Of a stretch of DNA of 64,000 nt, positions 17,390 to 26,923 are shown in pieces. This DNA comes from Chromobacterium haemolyticum (lineage in GTDB: Bacteria > Pseudomonadota > Gammaproteobacteria > Burkholderiales > Chromobacteriaceae). The notes under the pieces are model-generated. The model made no database searches. It worked only from the letters and a program-made list of their open reading frames with translations, and was not told the origin of the DNA. Location of the stretch: contig NZ_MUKU01000005.1 of assembly GCF_002081825.1 (NCBI RefSeq), positions 62,001 to 126,000 on the forward strand, in the 5' to 3' direction. The translations under genes and the position numbers were made by a program. The first letter of the stretch is position 1; each line of letters opens with the position of its first letter.

Positions 17390-18022
17390 ATGACAGCAGC
17401 GGGATTTGACGGCGTGTATCGTTCGAGCACGTCTTTTTACGGGGACAAACCGTCTCCGTCCTTGGTCCAGTATCTGGAAAAATATCATGTGGCGGGCGGC
17501 GGAGCCGGCCTGGATCTGGGCTGTGGCCAGGGCCGCAACGCCTTGTATCTGGCTCAGCGGGGTTTCGCGATGACGGCGGTGGACGGCTCCGCGGAGGCGA
17601 TCGCGAGCCTGGGCGAGGCGGCGGACGAGCGCAGGCTGAACGTGAGCGGCAGGGTGGCGGACCTGGCTGGCCTGGAACTAGAGCCAGCGCGCTATCGCTT
17701 GATCGTCGCAAATACTTCGCTGGATCACCTGGGCATGGACGAGGGCGAGGCGCTGGCGCGTCAGATGTCCGCCGCGTTGGAGCCGGGCGGTTATCTGTTC
17801 GTGTCGGTGTTCATGGTTGATGATCCGGGCTGCGACGCCGGGGGCCGGGTGGCCAGCGAGACGGCCTCCTACGTCAAGCATTACTACCAGCCGGGAGAGT
17901 TGCGCGGTCAATTCTCGACGTTGAGCCTGCTGGCCTATCAGGAGGAGTATGCCTTGGACGTCGGCCATGGCCAGCCGCATTACCATGGCATTGCCAGGCT
18001 GTTTGCGCGGCGGGATCATTGA
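17390..18022 (+). CDS. SAM-dependent methyltransferase (TehB/class I type)
   Basis: A 210-residue class I methyltransferase. The SAM-binding motif I is AGLDLGCGQGRNALYLAQRG (about 39-58), followed by the acidic residue in TAVDGSAEAI and the motif II/III regions YRLIVANTSLDHL and ALEPGGYLFVSVF. The N-terminus (VYRSSTSFYGDKPS) resembles TehB-like proteins that methylate small toxic substrates, but specificity is not predictable. It is separated from the LysE gene by about 145 bases and followed within 10 bases by repeat DNA, so it is probably transcribed alone. Confidence 0.82.
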   Translation: MTAAGFDGVYRSSTSFYGDKPSPSLVQYLEKYHVAGGGAGLDLGCGQGRNALYLAQRGFAMTAVDGSAEAIASLGEAADERRLNVSGRVADLAGLELEPARYRLIVANTSLDHLGMDEGEALARQMSAALEPGGYLFVSVFMVDDPGCDAGGRVASETASYVKHYYQPGELRGQFSTLSLLAYQEEYALDVGHGQPHYHGIARLFARRDH

Positions 18023-18030
18023 GCGCCACA

Positions 18031-18065
18031 TCGCCGACGCGCAGCAGATCGTAAACAGGCTCTTA
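18031..18065 (-). repeat. Partial copy (one end) of the dispersed repeat
   Basis: Reads GCAGCAGATCGTAAACAGGC then TCTTA, which is the terminal segment of the window's repeat family in its 'TTTACGATC' form. It is directly joined to the complete copy at 18066, giving a tandem arrangement after the methyltransferase gene. Confidence 0.6.
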
Positions 18066-18207
18066 GAGCCTGTTCAAAGTCTCGCGAGCAAGGGCGAGAC
18101 AAGGCGGAAACGGCTGAAGAAGCGGAATGTACAGGTGGTACATGAGCATTCTGAAGTCGTTTTCAACGCCGTACCGCTGAAGCGCAGCAGACTTTGAACA
18201 GGTTCTC
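18066..18207 (+). repeat. Dispersed ~142-bp inverted-end repeat, full copy
   Basis: Begins GAGCCTGTTCAAAGTCT and ends AGACTTTGAACAGGTTCTC, so the termini are inverted copies of CCTGTTCAAAGTCT (14 bp). The interior (GCGAGACAAGGCG, GGTACATGAGCATTCTGAAG, CAACGCCGTA, GCGCAGCAG) recurs in other copies at 50920 and 55927. There is no coding capacity. The right end overlaps the stop codon of the MazG-like gene. Confidence 0.85.
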
Positions 18208-18625
18208 AGGACTCCAGCGCCCGGCGTATCACCCCCTCCTTGTCGGCCGGCTGCCAGCCGGCCGGCTTCAGTACCTTGCCGTCTTCGCGGCGCACAATCT
18301 TGCCGTCCACGCATTTACGCATATTGGCGGCGTGGATTTCCCGCGTCATGTCCTCCAGCGGCAGGCCTTGCGACATCAACAGGCCGCTGAGCACATTGAG
18401 TACGTCCACGCCTTCAGCCAGCAGTTCCGCCATTCGCCGCGCTCGTTCCGTTTCGTCGCCGTCCTGGCGTTTGTAATCGGCCAGCGCCTGCTGGAATTCC
18501 GCCAGTTCTTCGCCCAGCATGGTTTCCCACATCGCCAATTGTTGCGGCTGCCATTGCGGCCGCTGCGGGCTGGGAATGTCGAACTGGCTCATGAAGTGGC
18601 GGCGAAGAGTGAAGAAGTTTTCCAT
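18206..18625 (-). CDS. MazG/PRA-PH-like nucleotide pyrophosphohydrolase family protein
   Basis: A 139-residue all-alpha protein. The metal-binding pattern of the MazG/phosphoribosyl-ATP pyrophosphohydrolase superfamily is visible as GEELAEFQQALADYK followed by ELLAEGVDVLNVLSG, the E-E-x-x-E ... E-x-x-D layout. The C-terminal part (HAANMRKCVDGKIVRREDGK) is typical of the small, phage- and plasmid-like branch of this group. These enzymes hydrolyse NTPs to NMP and PPi; the exact nucleotide is unknown. I use the ATG at 18625 (MENFFTLRRHF); longer forms cross intergenic AT-rich sequence. Its stop codon lies within the right end of the repeat at 18066. Confidence 0.75.
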   Translation of the reverse strand: MENFFTLRRHFMSQFDIPSPQRPQWQPQQLAMWETMLGEELAEFQQALADYKRQDGDETERARRMAELLAEGVDVLNVLSGLLMSQGLPLEDMTREIHAANMRKCVDGKIVRREDGKVLKPAGWQPADKEGVIRRALES

Positions 18626-18695
18626 GATGTGGGTTCTTTGTGTATTTATAATCCATATATTGTGTTTTATGGGTGGGCGGGATGCAAGCGACGAA

Positions 18696-18723
18696 CAAAA
18701 TAAAGCCCCGCCGGGGCGGGGCT
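18696..18723 (-). terminator. Intrinsic terminator of aroA
   Basis: On the minus strand AGCCCCGC / GCGGGGCT closes a stem followed by TTATTTTGTT, about 20 bases after the aroA stop codon. Confidence 0.85.
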
Positions 18724-18743
18724 GGGTCAGGGCGCGGCGGCGT

Positions 18744-20036
18744 TTACTCCTGGCCGCGCAGCGCGGCCAGCGCGTCAAAATAGTCGGGGAAAGTCTTGGC
18801 CACGCACTTGGGATCGTTGATGGTCACGGGGGCGCCCAGCAGCGAAATCAGCGAGAAGCACATCGCCATGCGGTGATCGTCGTAAGTGTCGATTTCGGCG
18901 TTCGGCGTCAAGGTGGAAGGCGGGGTGATGCGGATGTAGTCCTGGCCTTCCTCCACCACGGCGCCCACTTTGCGCAGCTCGGCGGCCATCGCGCTCAGGC
19001 GGTCGGTTTCCTTGACGCGCCAGCTCTCGATATTGCGCAGCGTGCTGGTGCCGTCGGCGGCCAGCGCCGTCACCGCCAAGGTCATCGCCGCGTCCGGAAT
19101 GTGGTTGAAGTCGGCGTCTATCGCCTTGAGCGGGAGGCTGGCGCTGGCCTCTATCCAGTTGGGGCCCATGCGGACGTCCGCGCCCATCAAACGCAGCGCG
19201 TCGGCGAACTTGACGTCGCCCTGTATGCTGTCCGCGCCCACGCCCTCCACTCGTACCGGGCCGCCCGCCAGCGCGCCGGCGGCGAGGAAGTAGGACGCGC
19301 TGGAAGCGTCGCCTTCCACGTGAACTTCGCCCGGAGAAATGTAAGTCTGACCGCCGGGGATGGTGAAGCGCCGCCAGCCGTCGCGCTCAACCCGCACGCC
19401 GAAGCGCGCCATCAGGTTGAGGGTGATTTCGATATAAGGCTTGGAGATCAGCTCGCCGCTGACTTCGATGACCGCGGTTTCGCCGGTCAGCGGCAGCGCC
19501 ATCAGCAAGGCGGTGAGGAACTGGCTGGACACATTGCCCTTGACCGGGATCGGGCGGCCGGCTTCCAGCCGCGCCGGAGCGACAGTCAGCGGCGGGTAGC
19601 CGGGCTGGCCCTGGTATTGGATTTGGGCGCCGGCCACGCGCAGCGCGTCCACCAGATCGCCGATCGGCCGCTCGTGCATGCGCGGCACGCCGCTGAGTTG
19701 GTAATCGCCCTGCATCAGCGCCAGCGCGGCGGTCAGCGGGCGGAAAGCGGTGCCGGCGTTGCCGAGGAACAGGTCCGCGCTTTTGACCGGAAATTCTCCG
19801 TCCACGCCCTGCACGCGGAAATCGCGGCTGTCGCCTATTTGCTCAATCTCAACCCCCAGCAGCTTCAGAGCCGCCAGCATGTGACGGATGTCGTCCGAAT
19901 CCAGCAGGTCCCGCACCAGGGTGCTGCCGCTGCCCAGCGCGGCCAGCAGCAGAGTGCGGTTGGAGATGCTTTTGGAGCCGGGCAGCTTGATGGCGCCGGA
20001 CAGGCGTCGGACGGGGGCGAGGTGCAGTTGTTCCAT
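18744..20036 (-). CDS. aroA: 3-phosphoshikimate 1-carboxyvinyltransferase (EPSP synthase)
   Basis: A 430-residue enzyme of the shikimate pathway, which joins shikimate 3-phosphate with phosphoenolpyruvate to give EPSP. Signature motifs are [17 protein letters not shown] (about 18-34), [13 protein letters not shown], and the C-terminal WRVKETDRL and [10 protein letters not shown]. Length and order match E. coli AroA (427). I start at the ATG giving [12 protein letters not shown]; the open frame continues upstream to 20276 but that crosses the divergent promoter region shared with cmk. In many proteobacteria aroA lies upstream of cmk in the same direction; here the two are divergent. Confidence 0.95.
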   Translation of the reverse strand: MEQLHLAPVRRLSGAIKLPGSKSISNRTLLLAALGSGSTLVRDLLDSDDIRHMLAALKLLGVEIEQIGDSRDFRVQGVDGEFPVKSADLFLGNAGTAFRPLTAALALMQGDYQLSGVPRMHERPIGDLVDALRVAGAQIQYQGQPGYPPLTVAPARLEAGRPIPVKGNVSSQFLTALLMALPLTGETAVIEVSGELISKPYIEITLNLMARFGVRVERDGWRRFTIPGGQTYISPGEVHVEGDASSASYFLAAGALAGGPVRVEGVGADSIQGDVKFADALRLMGADVRMGPNWIEASASLPLKAIDADFNHIPDAAMTLAVTALAADGTSTLRNIESWRVKETDRLSAMAAELRKVGAVVEEGQDYIRITPPSTLTPNAEIDTYDDHRMAMCFSLISLLGAPVTINDPKCVAKTFPDYFDALAALRGQE

Positions 20037-20266
20037 GGCGGTTCGGGATCTTGTGTTCTTTGGGATTGGCGGAGGGCGCCGAGGCGCCCGTCGGACAATG
20101 TAACCGCCAGCAAGGTCTTTGCGCAAACCCCGCGTTGCGGCGCGGCGGCGCGGCGCAAGCCGTAGAATCTTGCTGTGCCGGCCCGCGGCTTGAGATAAAA
20201 TCGCCGGTTTGGCCGGTTGCCCGTCGAGGCGGCCGGCGCGAATTTCTGCAAGGACATTGTCTGTAC

Positions 20267-20935
20267 ATGACCGCACCTGTCATCGCCATCGACGGCCCGT
20301 CCGCTTCGGGCAAGGGCACCGTCGCCGCCCTGGTCGCCGCGCGGCTGGGTTTTCATTATCTGGATTCGGGCTCGCTCTATCGCCTGCTGGCCTTGTTCGC
20401 GCAGCGCCACAATATAGGCTGGGACGACGAGCCGGGCCTGGCCGCGGCCGCCTCCGGGCTGCCGGTGGAGTTCGCCGACGGGGCGGTGTGGCTGGAGAAC
20501 AACGACGCCAGCGCGGCGATCCGCAGCGAGGAAATCGGCATCGGCGCGTCCAAGGTGGGCGCGCTGCCGGCGGTGCGCGCCGCGCTGTTGCAGCGTCAGC
20601 GCGATTTCTGCCAATTACCCGGCCTGGTGACGGACGGCCGCGACATGGGTTCAGTGGTGTTTCCCGCCGCCGCTTTGAAGGTGTTTTTGACCGCCAGCGC
20701 CGAAGAGCGAGCCGATCGCCGCTATAAGCAGTTGATCGGCAAGGGAGATTCTGCTAACCTCCCACGGATTCTGCAGGACATTATCGATCGGGACGCGCGC
20801 GATGCCGCCCGGCCGGTAGCGCCGCTGCGCCAGGAGCCGGACGCCTTTTTGCTCGACACCACGGAGCTGACCATCGACCAGGCGGTCGCACAGGTTCTGC
20901 GTTGGTTCGAGGAAAGACAGGTCTCCGGCCTATGA
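20267..20935 (+). CDS. cmk: Cytidylate kinase
   Basis: A 222-residue P-loop kinase that phosphorylates CMP and dCMP. The P-loop is [13 protein letters not shown] (about 8-20), followed by [13 protein letters not shown] (substrate site), [12 protein letters not shown] and [16 protein letters not shown] (lid). Residues 152-190 carry the [13 protein letters not shown] substrate-binding segment. An AAGGA ribosome binding site precedes the ATG. The position immediately upstream of rpsA is the conserved cmk-rpsA arrangement of proteobacteria. Confidence 0.95.
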   Translation: MTAPVIAIDGPSASGKGTVAALVAARLGFHYLDSGSLYRLLALFAQRHNIGWDDEPGLAAAASGLPVEFADGAVWLENNDASAAIRSEEIGIGASKVGALPAVRAALLQRQRDFCQLPGLVTDGRDMGSVVFPAAALKVFLTASAEERADRRYKQLIGKGDSANLPRILQDIIDRDARDAARPVAPLRQEPDAFLLDTTELTIDQAVAQVLRWFEERQVSGL

Positions 20936-21027
20936 TTTTTTTGTCGGGTGAAAATGCTGCAAAGCAATAAATCCGGTTGTGCAACCCTAACCCGCACGCC
21001 GCAAGGCGCGCACCGAGAGTACGCTTG

Positions 21028-22719
21028 ATGACTACCCTCTCCATGGAAAACTTCGCTCAGCTGTTTGAGGAAAGCCTGACCCTTCACGACATGCGCGTGG
21101 GCGAGGTGATCACTGCCGAAGTGGTGGCAGTTGATTCCAACTTTGTAACCGTGAACGCAGGCCTCAAGTCCGAGTCCCTGATTCCGGCTGAAGAATTCAA
21201 GAACGACCAAGGCGTGGTCGAAGTGGCCATCGGCGACTTCGTGACCGTTGCCATCGACGCGCTGGAAAACGGCTTTGGTGAAACCAAGCTGTCCCGCGAA
21301 AAAGCCAAGCGCCTGGCCGCTTGGGTGGAGCTGGAAGAGGCTCTGGAAACCGGCAAGATCCTGTCCGGTCTGATCAGCGGCAAGGTCAAAGGCGGCCTGA
21401 CCGTTATGGTCAACGGCATCCGCGCCTTCCTGCCGGGTTCCCTGGTTGACGTGCGTCCGGTGAAAGACACCACCCCGTACGAAAACAAACAGATCGAATT
21501 CAAGGTCATCAAGCTGGATCGCAAGCGCAACAACGTGGTTGTGTCCCGTCGCTCCGTGCTGGAAGAAACCCTGGGCGAAGAGCGCAAAGCTCTGCTGGAA
21601 ACCCTGAAAGAGGGCGCCATCATCAAGGGTATCGTCAAGAACATCACCGACTACGGTGCGTTCGTTGACCTGGGCGGCATCGATGGTCTGCTGCACATCA
21701 CCGACCTGGCATGGCGCCGCGTGAAGCACCCGTCCGAAGTTCTGGCCGTGGGCGACGAAGTGGAAGCCAAGGTACTGAAGTTCGACCAAGAGAAGAACCG
21801 CGTATCCCTGGGTCTGAAGCAACTGGGCGAAGATCCGTGGGTGGGCCTGTCCCGCCGCTACCCGTCCGGCACCCGTCTGTTCGGCAAGGTGACCAACCTG
21901 ACCGACTACGGCGCGTTCGTGGAAATCGAACAAGGCATCGAAGGCCTGGTGCACGTGTCCGAAATGGACTGGACCAACAAGAACGTACACCCGTCCAAGG
22001 TTGTTCAGGTTGGCGACGAAGTGGAAGTCATGATCCTGGAAATCGACGAAGACCGTCGTCGTATCTCCCTGGGCATGAAGCAGTGCCTGGCCAACCCGTG
22101 GAACGAGTTTGCCGACAACTTCCACAAAGGCGACAAGCTGAAGGGCGCGATCAAGTCCATCACCGACTTCGGCGTGTTCGTTGGCCTGCCGGGCGGCATC
22201 GACGGCCTGGTTCACCTGTCCGACCTGTCTTGGAACGAAGCCGGCGAAGAAGCTGTGCGCAAGTTCAAGAAGGGCGACGAGGTTGAAGCCGTTGTTCTGT
22301 CCATCGACGTTGAAAAAGAACGCATCTCCCTGGGCATCAAGCAGATGGAAGGCGATCCGTTCAACAACTTCGTTGCGATGAACGACAAAGGCGCTCTGGT
22401 TAAGGGCACCGTGAAGTCCGTTGACGCCAAAGGCGCCGTCGTGACTCTGGACACCGATGTTGAAGGCTACCTGCGCGCTTCCGAACTGTCCCGCGACCGC
22501 GTGGAAGACGCTCGCTCCGTTCTGAAGGACGGCGAGGAATTGGAAGCCGTGATCATTGCCGTGGACCGCAAGTCCCGCAATATCAGCCTGTCCATCAAGG
22601 CTAAAGACGCTCAGGAAGACAACGTTGCTCTGAAGAGCCTGTCTGTTGACAGCGCTTCCGCTGGCACCACCAATCTGGGTGCCCTGCTGAAGGCAAAACT
22701 GTCCGGCTCCAACGAGTAA
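21028..22719 (+). CDS. rpsA: 30S ribosomal protein S1
   Basis: A 563-residue RNA-binding protein with six S1 (OB-fold) repeats, roughly at 20-90, 105-172, 190-260, 275-347, 362-434 and 449-520. Repeats are recognisable by recurring [22 protein letters not shown]-type cores and by RVSLGLKQ. S1 binds mRNA on the 30S subunit and is needed for translation initiation. Codon use differs from its neighbours, with many GTT, GCT and CGT codons and a lower third-position GC, as expected for a highly expressed gene. The start is the ATG giving [15 protein letters not shown], the universal S1 N-terminus. It is cotranscribed with ihfB. Confidence 0.97.
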   Translation: MTTLSMENFAQLFEESLTLHDMRVGEVITAEVVAVDSNFVTVNAGLKSESLIPAEEFKNDQGVVEVAIGDFVTVAIDALENGFGETKLSREKAKRLAAWVELEEALETGKILSGLISGKVKGGLTVMVNGIRAFLPGSLVDVRPVKDTTPYENKQIEFKVIKLDRKRNNVVVSRRSVLEETLGEERKALLETLKEGAIIKGIVKNITDYGAFVDLGGIDGLLHITDLAWRRVKHPSEVLAVGDEVEAKVLKFDQEKNRVSLGLKQLGEDPWVGLSRRYPSGTRLFGKVTNLTDYGAFVEIEQGIEGLVHVSEMDWTNKNVHPSKVVQVGDEVEVMILEIDEDRRRISLGMKQCLANPWNEFADNFHKGDKLKGAIKSITDFGVFVGLPGGIDGLVHLSDLSWNEAGEEAVRKFKKGDEVEAVVLSIDVEKERISLGIKQMEGDPFNNFVAMNDKGALVKGTVKSVDAKGAVVTLDTDVEGYLRASELSRDRVEDARSVLKDGEELEAVIIAVDRKSRNISLSIKAKDAQEDNVALKSLSVDSASAGTTNLGALLKAKLSGSNE

Positions 22720-22726
22720 TTGAGAC

Positions 22727-23041
22727 ATGACCAAATCTGAGCTGATCGCTAGGCTGTCGGAACGACTCGCCGAGCGCAATTCTCAGTTGGTCTACAAAGA
22801 CGCTGAGTTGGCCGTCAAAACCATTTTGGATGCGATGGCCAATAACCTGGCGCAGGGAAACCGGATTGAAATCCGCGGTTTCGGCAGTTTCGATTTGAAC
22901 TACCGTCCGCCGCGGATTGGCCGCAACCCCAAGTCGGGCACCAGCGTCTCGGTTCCTGAGAAATATGTGCCGCATTTCAAGGCGGGCAAAGAATTACGCG
23001 AACGCGTCGACCTGTCCCTGTTGGAGCAGAGCGAAGCCTAG
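22727..23041 (+). CDS. ihfB: Integration host factor subunit beta
   Basis: A 104-residue HU/IHF-family DNA-bending protein. It begins [14 protein letters not shown] and has the DNA-contacting arm [26 protein letters not shown] with the conserved Arg-Asn-Pro. IHF beta pairs with IHF alpha (not in this window) to bend DNA at specific sites. It lies 7 bases after rpsA, the standard rpsA-ihfB arrangement, and is followed by a strong terminator. Confidence 0.95.
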   Translation: MTKSELIARLSERLAERNSQLVYKDAELAVKTILDAMANNLAQGNRIEIRGFGSFDLNYRPPRIGRNPKSGTSVSVPEKYVPHFKAGKELRERVDLSLLEQSEA

Positions 23042-23068
23042 GCGTATGAGCCCTGTCTAGCGAATCCG

Positions 23069-23099
23069 AAGCGCCGCTTTTTGCGGCGCTTTTTCTTTG
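23069..23099 (+). terminator. Intrinsic terminator after ihfB
   Basis: Arms AGCGCCGC and GCGGCGCT around TTTTT, followed by TTTTTCTTT. It begins 28 bases after the ihfB stop codon. Confidence 0.92.
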
Positions 23100-23184
23100 C
23101 GCGGCGGAAATTCCAGAATTCCAGCTTGGGTTGCGCCGGGCTATCGTTTAAACTTGCACTCCGGCAAACAAATCGAGCGAGATC

Positions 23185-23478
23185 ATGCGTTACCTGCTTC
23201 GTATCGTTGAATTGGCCCTGTTGGTATTCCTGATCGCGGTCACCGTGCAAAACAGCCATGCGGTTGAATTCAAATTGTTCTTCGGCCAGTCGTGGTCCGC
23301 GCCGCTGATCGTGTTTCTGCTGTTGTTTTTCGTGGTTGGCGCCCTGGTGGGTCTGCTCGCCACGCTCGGCTATTATCTGCGCAGCCGGAAAGAGCTTTCT
23401 CAATTGAAAAAAGAATTACGCAACCGCCCCCCCGCCAGCAAGGTGATTAGCGACCCCAGCGACGCGATCGCCGATTAA
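23185..23478 (+). CDS. lapA: LapA-family small inner-membrane protein
   Basis: A 97-residue protein with two transmembrane segments (about 5-22 and 40-66) and a charged cytoplasmic tail (RSRKELSQLKKELRNR). The pattern, including VTVQNSHAVEFKLFFGQ between the segments, is that of LapA (YciS, DUF1049). In E. coli LapA works with LapB in controlling lipopolysaccharide synthesis. It lies directly upstream of lapB. A promoter is expected in the ~100 bases after the ihfB terminator. Confidence 0.9.
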   Translation: MRYLLRIVELALLVFLIAVTVQNSHAVEFKLFFGQSWSAPLIVFLLLFFVVGALVGLLATLGYYLRSRKELSQLKKELRNRPPASKVISDPSDAIAD

Positions 23479-23598
23479 GCCTAGCGCGAGCGGCGGAGCG
23501 AGCCGGCGCCGCGTTTAGGCGCCGCTGTGATTCCATCCGCCGTTCTTGATGATGCCGCCCGGGAGCGGCTGTTGTTGTTTGTCCGGAAAGGATTGCTG

Positions 23599-24759
23599 TT
23601 GGAACTGGATTTGTGGTGGTTGCTATTGTTTCCGGCCTTTTTCGGCCTGGGTTGGTTTGCCGCGCGAGTGGACATGCGCACGGTGCTGAAACAGGCGAAA
23701 GCAGTGCCGACCGGCTTTTTCCGCGGCCTGGACGCGCTGGTGGAGGACAAGACCGATATCGCCGCCTCGGCCTTGGCCGAAGTGGCTCGCCAGCAAGGGT
23801 CGGCGCTGGAGTTGCAGCACACCTTGGGCAAACTGTATCGCAAGCGCGGCGAGAACGACCGCGCCATCCGCCTGCATCAGCGCATGCTGGACGCGCCGGA
23901 TCTCCCGGCCGAGCACCGCGACGCGGTGCGCTTCGAACTGGCCCAGGATTTCCGTAAAGCGGGCCTGGTGGACCGGGCGGAAGAAATATTGATCAAGCTG
24001 CAGGACGGCAATATGGGCCTGGCGGCGCGGCGCCAGCTGCTGGACATCTACCAGCAGGACCGCGATTGGCACAAGGCCATCGCCACCGCCAAGGAGTTGC
24101 GCAGCGACGCGCACTCCTTCCAGCATGAAGTGGCGCAGTTCTATTGCGAGCTGGCTCAGGGCGAACTGTACAAATCCAATAGCGAACAAGCGCGCCACTA
24201 TGTGGAAGAAGCATTCGCCGCCAACCGCAAGTGCGTGCGCGCCAGCCTGATCCTGGGCGACATCGAGTTCGCCGGAGGCCATGTGGAAGCGGCGATCGCG
24301 GCCTGGCAGAACATCGAGAAACAGAACTACGAATACCTGTCGATGGCCGCCGAGCGCTTGTTCGACGCTTACGAGGGAATGGACAAGCCGCTGGAAGGCA
24401 TCGCGCTGCTGCGCGGCTATCAGAAAACCTTCCCGCAACTGGAACTGACCGATCTGCTGTATCAGAAGATCGCCACCTACGAAGGCGAGGAAAAAGCGCT
24501 GGAAGTGGCGCGAGAGGGTGTGCACGCCCGCCCCAGCCTCTCCGGCGTGTACCGGCTGATCGAGGCGCAGATGGACGAATTGAGCCCGGAAGGGCGGATG
24601 GACGCGGAAGTGGCGCGCGCGCTGGTGCTCAAGCACGCGCAGCGTCTGAGCGTGCATCGCTGCAAATGCTGCAACTTTCGCTCGCGCGCCTTCTTCTGGC
24701 ATTGCCCGGCCTGCGGCGAGTGGGAGGGCTTTACCGCCAACCGGACGGAATCGCAGTAA
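23599..24759 (+). CDS. lapB: LapB lipopolysaccharide assembly protein (TPR plus rubredoxin-like)
   Basis: About 386 residues. One N-terminal membrane helix (ELDLWWLLLFPAFFGLGWFAA) is followed by tetratricopeptide-type helical repeats (about 45-345) and a C-terminal zinc-binding rubredoxin-like module with two Cys pairs, CKCC and CPAC. LapB (YciM) assists FtsH in controlled degradation of LpxC and so limits LPS synthesis. No ATG is available near the expected N-terminus. I choose TTG at 23599 because GGAAAGGA precedes it and the product then begins at the membrane helix as in the family; GTG at 23527 would add 24 residues. It follows lapA by 120 bases. Confidence 0.88.
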   Translation: MELDLWWLLLFPAFFGLGWFAARVDMRTVLKQAKAVPTGFFRGLDALVEDKTDIAASALAEVARQQGSALELQHTLGKLYRKRGENDRAIRLHQRMLDAPDLPAEHRDAVRFELAQDFRKAGLVDRAEEILIKLQDGNMGLAARRQLLDIYQQDRDWHKAIATAKELRSDAHSFQHEVAQFYCELAQGELYKSNSEQARHYVEEAFAANRKCVRASLILGDIEFAGGHVEAAIAAWQNIEKQNYEYLSMAAERLFDAYEGMDKPLEGIALLRGYQKTFPQLELTDLLYQKIATYEGEEKALEVAREGVHARPSLSGVYRLIEAQMDELSPEGRMDAEVARALVLKHAQRLSVHRCKCCNFRSRAFFWHCPACGEWEGFTANRTESQ

Positions 24760-24780
24760 TAGAACAGAGCTTAAGATTAA

Positions 24781-24839
24781 GCAGCCGCCCTGAGCGGCTG
24801 CGCTGATTTGAATACAGGCCGCCGGCAGCTTCCGGCGGC
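24781..24839 (+). promoter_or_regulatory. Two hairpins between lapB and pyrF
   Basis: GCAGCCGC-CCTGA-GCGGCTGC (24781-24801) and GCCGCCGG-CAGCTT-CCGGCGGC (24818-24839) are perfect 8-bp stems. Neither has a U-tract. The second ends about 15 bases before the pyrF start, near its ribosome binding site, so it may affect pyrF translation or act as a processing site. Confidence 0.4.
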
Positions 24840-24854
24840 AAGAATGGAGCAAGC

Positions 24855-25592
24855 ATGAACCCTTTGATAGCAGCCGACGCGGTTCGGCCGACTTCGCCCG
24901 TGCTCGTGGCCCTGGACTTTGCCGACGCGGATAGCGCCTTGCGCTTCGCCAGCCGGCTGGACCCGAGCGAGTGCCGGCTCAAGGTAGGCAAGGAGTTGTT
25001 CACGTCCTCCGGCCGCAGCCTGGTGGAGAGCCTGGTGGCCAGGGGGTTTCAGGTGTTCCTGGATTTGAAGTTCCATGATATTCCCAACACCGTGGCCCAT
25101 GCCTGCAAGGCGGCGGCGGAAGCCGGCGTCTGGATGGTCAATGTGCACGCCTCCGGCGGCCGCCGCATGATGGAAGCGGCGCGCGAAGCGCTGGCGCCGT
25201 ACAGCCAACGGCCGCTGCTGATCGCGGTGACGGTGCTGACCAGCATGGAAGCCGCCGATCTGGCCGAAATCGGCATCGCCGCCTCCCCGCAAGAGCATGT
25301 GTTGCGGCTGGCGACGCTGACCCGCGACTGCGGCCTGGACGGCGTGGTGTGCTCGGCTCAAGAAGCCGGAGAGCTGAAAGCCGCGCTGGGCAGCGACTTC
25401 AAACTGGTGACGCCGGGCATTCGCCTGGCGGACAGCGTAGCCGACGATCAGCGCCGGGTGATGACCCCGACGACCGCGTTGGCGGCGGGTTCCGACTATC
25501 TTGTGATAGGCCGGCCCATCACCCGCGCCGCCGATCCGCTGGCCGTGTTGCGCGCCATCAATCAAGACATTCAGCACTATCAGGCTCAATAA
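24855..25592 (+). CDS. pyrF: Orotidine 5'-phosphate decarboxylase
   Basis: A 245-residue (beta-alpha)8-barrel enzyme that converts OMP to UMP in pyrimidine synthesis. The core motif [14 protein letters not shown] (about 15-28), the catalytic [11 protein letters not shown] (Lys and Asp pair, about 71-81), and the C-terminal [15 protein letters not shown] and [16 protein letters not shown] are all present. It lies between lapB and ugd in the same direction, only a few bases upstream of ugd; UMP feeds the UDP-sugars used by the following gene. Confidence 0.95.
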   Translation: MNPLIAADAVRPTSPVLVALDFADADSALRFASRLDPSECRLKVGKELFTSSGRSLVESLVARGFQVFLDLKFHDIPNTVAHACKAAAEAGVWMVNVHASGGRRMMEAAREALAPYSQRPLLIAVTVLTSMEAADLAEIGIAASPQEHVLRLATLTRDCGLDGVVCSAQEAGELKAALGSDFKLVTPGIRLADSVADDQRRVMTPTTALAAGSDYLVIGRPITRAADPLAVLRAINQDIQHYQAQ

Positions 25593-25595
25593 AAT

Positions 25596-26915
25596 ATGAA
25601 AATCACAGTTATCGGTACGGGGTATGTCGGTTTGGTGACCGGCACGTGTCTGGCGGAAACCGGCTATCACGTGTGCTGCCTGGACGTGGATCCCAATAAG
25701 ATCGCCATCCTGAAGCAGGGCGGCATTCCGATTTTCGAACCTGGCCTTGAAGACATGGTGCGGCGCAACGTCGCCGCCGGCCGGCTCAGTTTCACCACCG
25801 ACATTGCCGAGTCGGTGGCCTTCGGCGACGTGCAGTTCATCGCCGTCGGCACCCCGCCGGACGAGGATGGTTCCGCGGACTTGCAATACGTGCTGGCCGC
25901 CGCGCGCAATATCGGCCGTCACATGACGGACTACAAAGTCATCGTCGACAAGTCCACCGTACCGGTGGGCACCGCGGACCTGGTCAAGGCCGCGGTGGCG
26001 GAAACCCTGGCCGAGCGCGGCGAAGCGCTGGAGTTCAGCGTGGTGTCCAACCCGGAGTTCCTGAAGGAAGGCGCGGCCATAGACGACTTCATGCGTCCGG
26101 ACCGCGTGGTGATCGGCGTAGACGACGAACGCGCGGCGGCGATGATGCGCCGGCTGTACGCGCCGTTCCAGCGCAATCACGAACGCGTGTTGCTGATGGA
26201 TGTGCGCTCCGCCGAACTGACCAAGTACGCGGCCAACGCCATGCTGGCGACGCGCATCTCCTTTATGAACGAGCTGGCCAATCTGGCCGAGAGCCTGGGC
26301 GCCGACATCGAGCAGGTGCGGCTGGGAATGGGCTCCGATCCGCGCATCGGCTACCACTTCCTGTATCCGGGCGTGGGCTACGGCGGCTCTTGCTTCCCCA
26401 AGGACGTCAAGGCCCTGGTGCAGACCGCCAAGGAAAACGGCCACGAACTGCGGGTGCTGACCGCGGTGGAAGAGGCCAACGATTGCCAGAAGCTGCGCTT
26501 GGTGGACAAGGTGCTGGTGCGTTTTGGCCAAGACCTGTCCGGCCGCCGTTTCGCGATGTGGGGCCTGGCCTTCAAGCCCAACACCGACGATATGCGCGAA
26601 GCGCCCAGCCGCGTAATCGCCGCGGAACTGAGCCGCCGCGGCGCGGAAGTGGTTGCCTTCGACCCGGTGGCCACCCACGAAGCGCAGCGCGTGATGGGCG
26701 ACATCTCCGGTCTGAGCTTCGCCGGCGACATGATGGCGGCGCTGCAGCAGGCGGACGCCTTGTTGATCGTCACCGAATGGAAGATGTTCCGCGCGCCGGA
26801 CCTGGATGCCGTCAAGCGGGCGCTGAAGCAGCCCTTGGTGTTCGACGGCCGCAATATGTACGATCCGGCCTGGATGCGCGAGCAGGGCTTCGATTACTTC
26901 GCGATCGGCCGCTGA
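25596..26915 (+). CDS. ugd: UDP-glucose 6-dehydrogenase
   Basis: A 439-residue enzyme oxidising UDP-glucose twice to UDP-glucuronate. The NAD-binding motif is [20 protein letters not shown] at the N-terminus. The catalytic motif [16 protein letters not shown] carries the nucleophilic Cys near residue 266, and [19 protein letters not shown] is also typical. UDP-glucuronate is used for capsule, exopolysaccharide and lipid A or core modification. The gene starts 3 bases after pyrF and ends 8 bases before hldA, so it belongs to one transcript with the LPS genes. Confidence 0.95.
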   Translation: MKITVIGTGYVGLVTGTCLAETGYHVCCLDVDPNKIAILKQGGIPIFEPGLEDMVRRNVAAGRLSFTTDIAESVAFGDVQFIAVGTPPDEDGSADLQYVLAAARNIGRHMTDYKVIVDKSTVPVGTADLVKAAVAETLAERGEALEFSVVSNPEFLKEGAAIDDFMRPDRVVIGVDDERAAAMMRRLYAPFQRNHERVLLMDVRSAELTKYAANAMLATRISFMNELANLAESLGADIEQVRLGMGSDPRIGYHFLYPGVGYGGSCFPKDVKALVQTAKENGHELRVLTAVEEANDCQKLRLVDKVLVRFGQDLSGRRFAMWGLAFKPNTDDMREAPSRVIAAELSRRGAEVVAFDPVATHEAQRVMGDISGLSFAGDMMAALQQADALLIVTEWKMFRAPDLDAVKRALKQPLVFDGRNMYDPAWMREQGFDYFAIGR

Positions 26916-26923
26916 GGATTGTC

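Noticed and set aside
20722-22779. 685-codon minus-strand frame opposite rpsA
   Set aside because: Mirror of the repetitive S1 domains; rpsA is certain and the frame has no independent start signals or family features.
24777-26678. 633-codon minus-strand frame opposite pyrF/ugd
   Set aside because: Antisense of two well-identified enzymes, with biased His/Arg/Gln composition.
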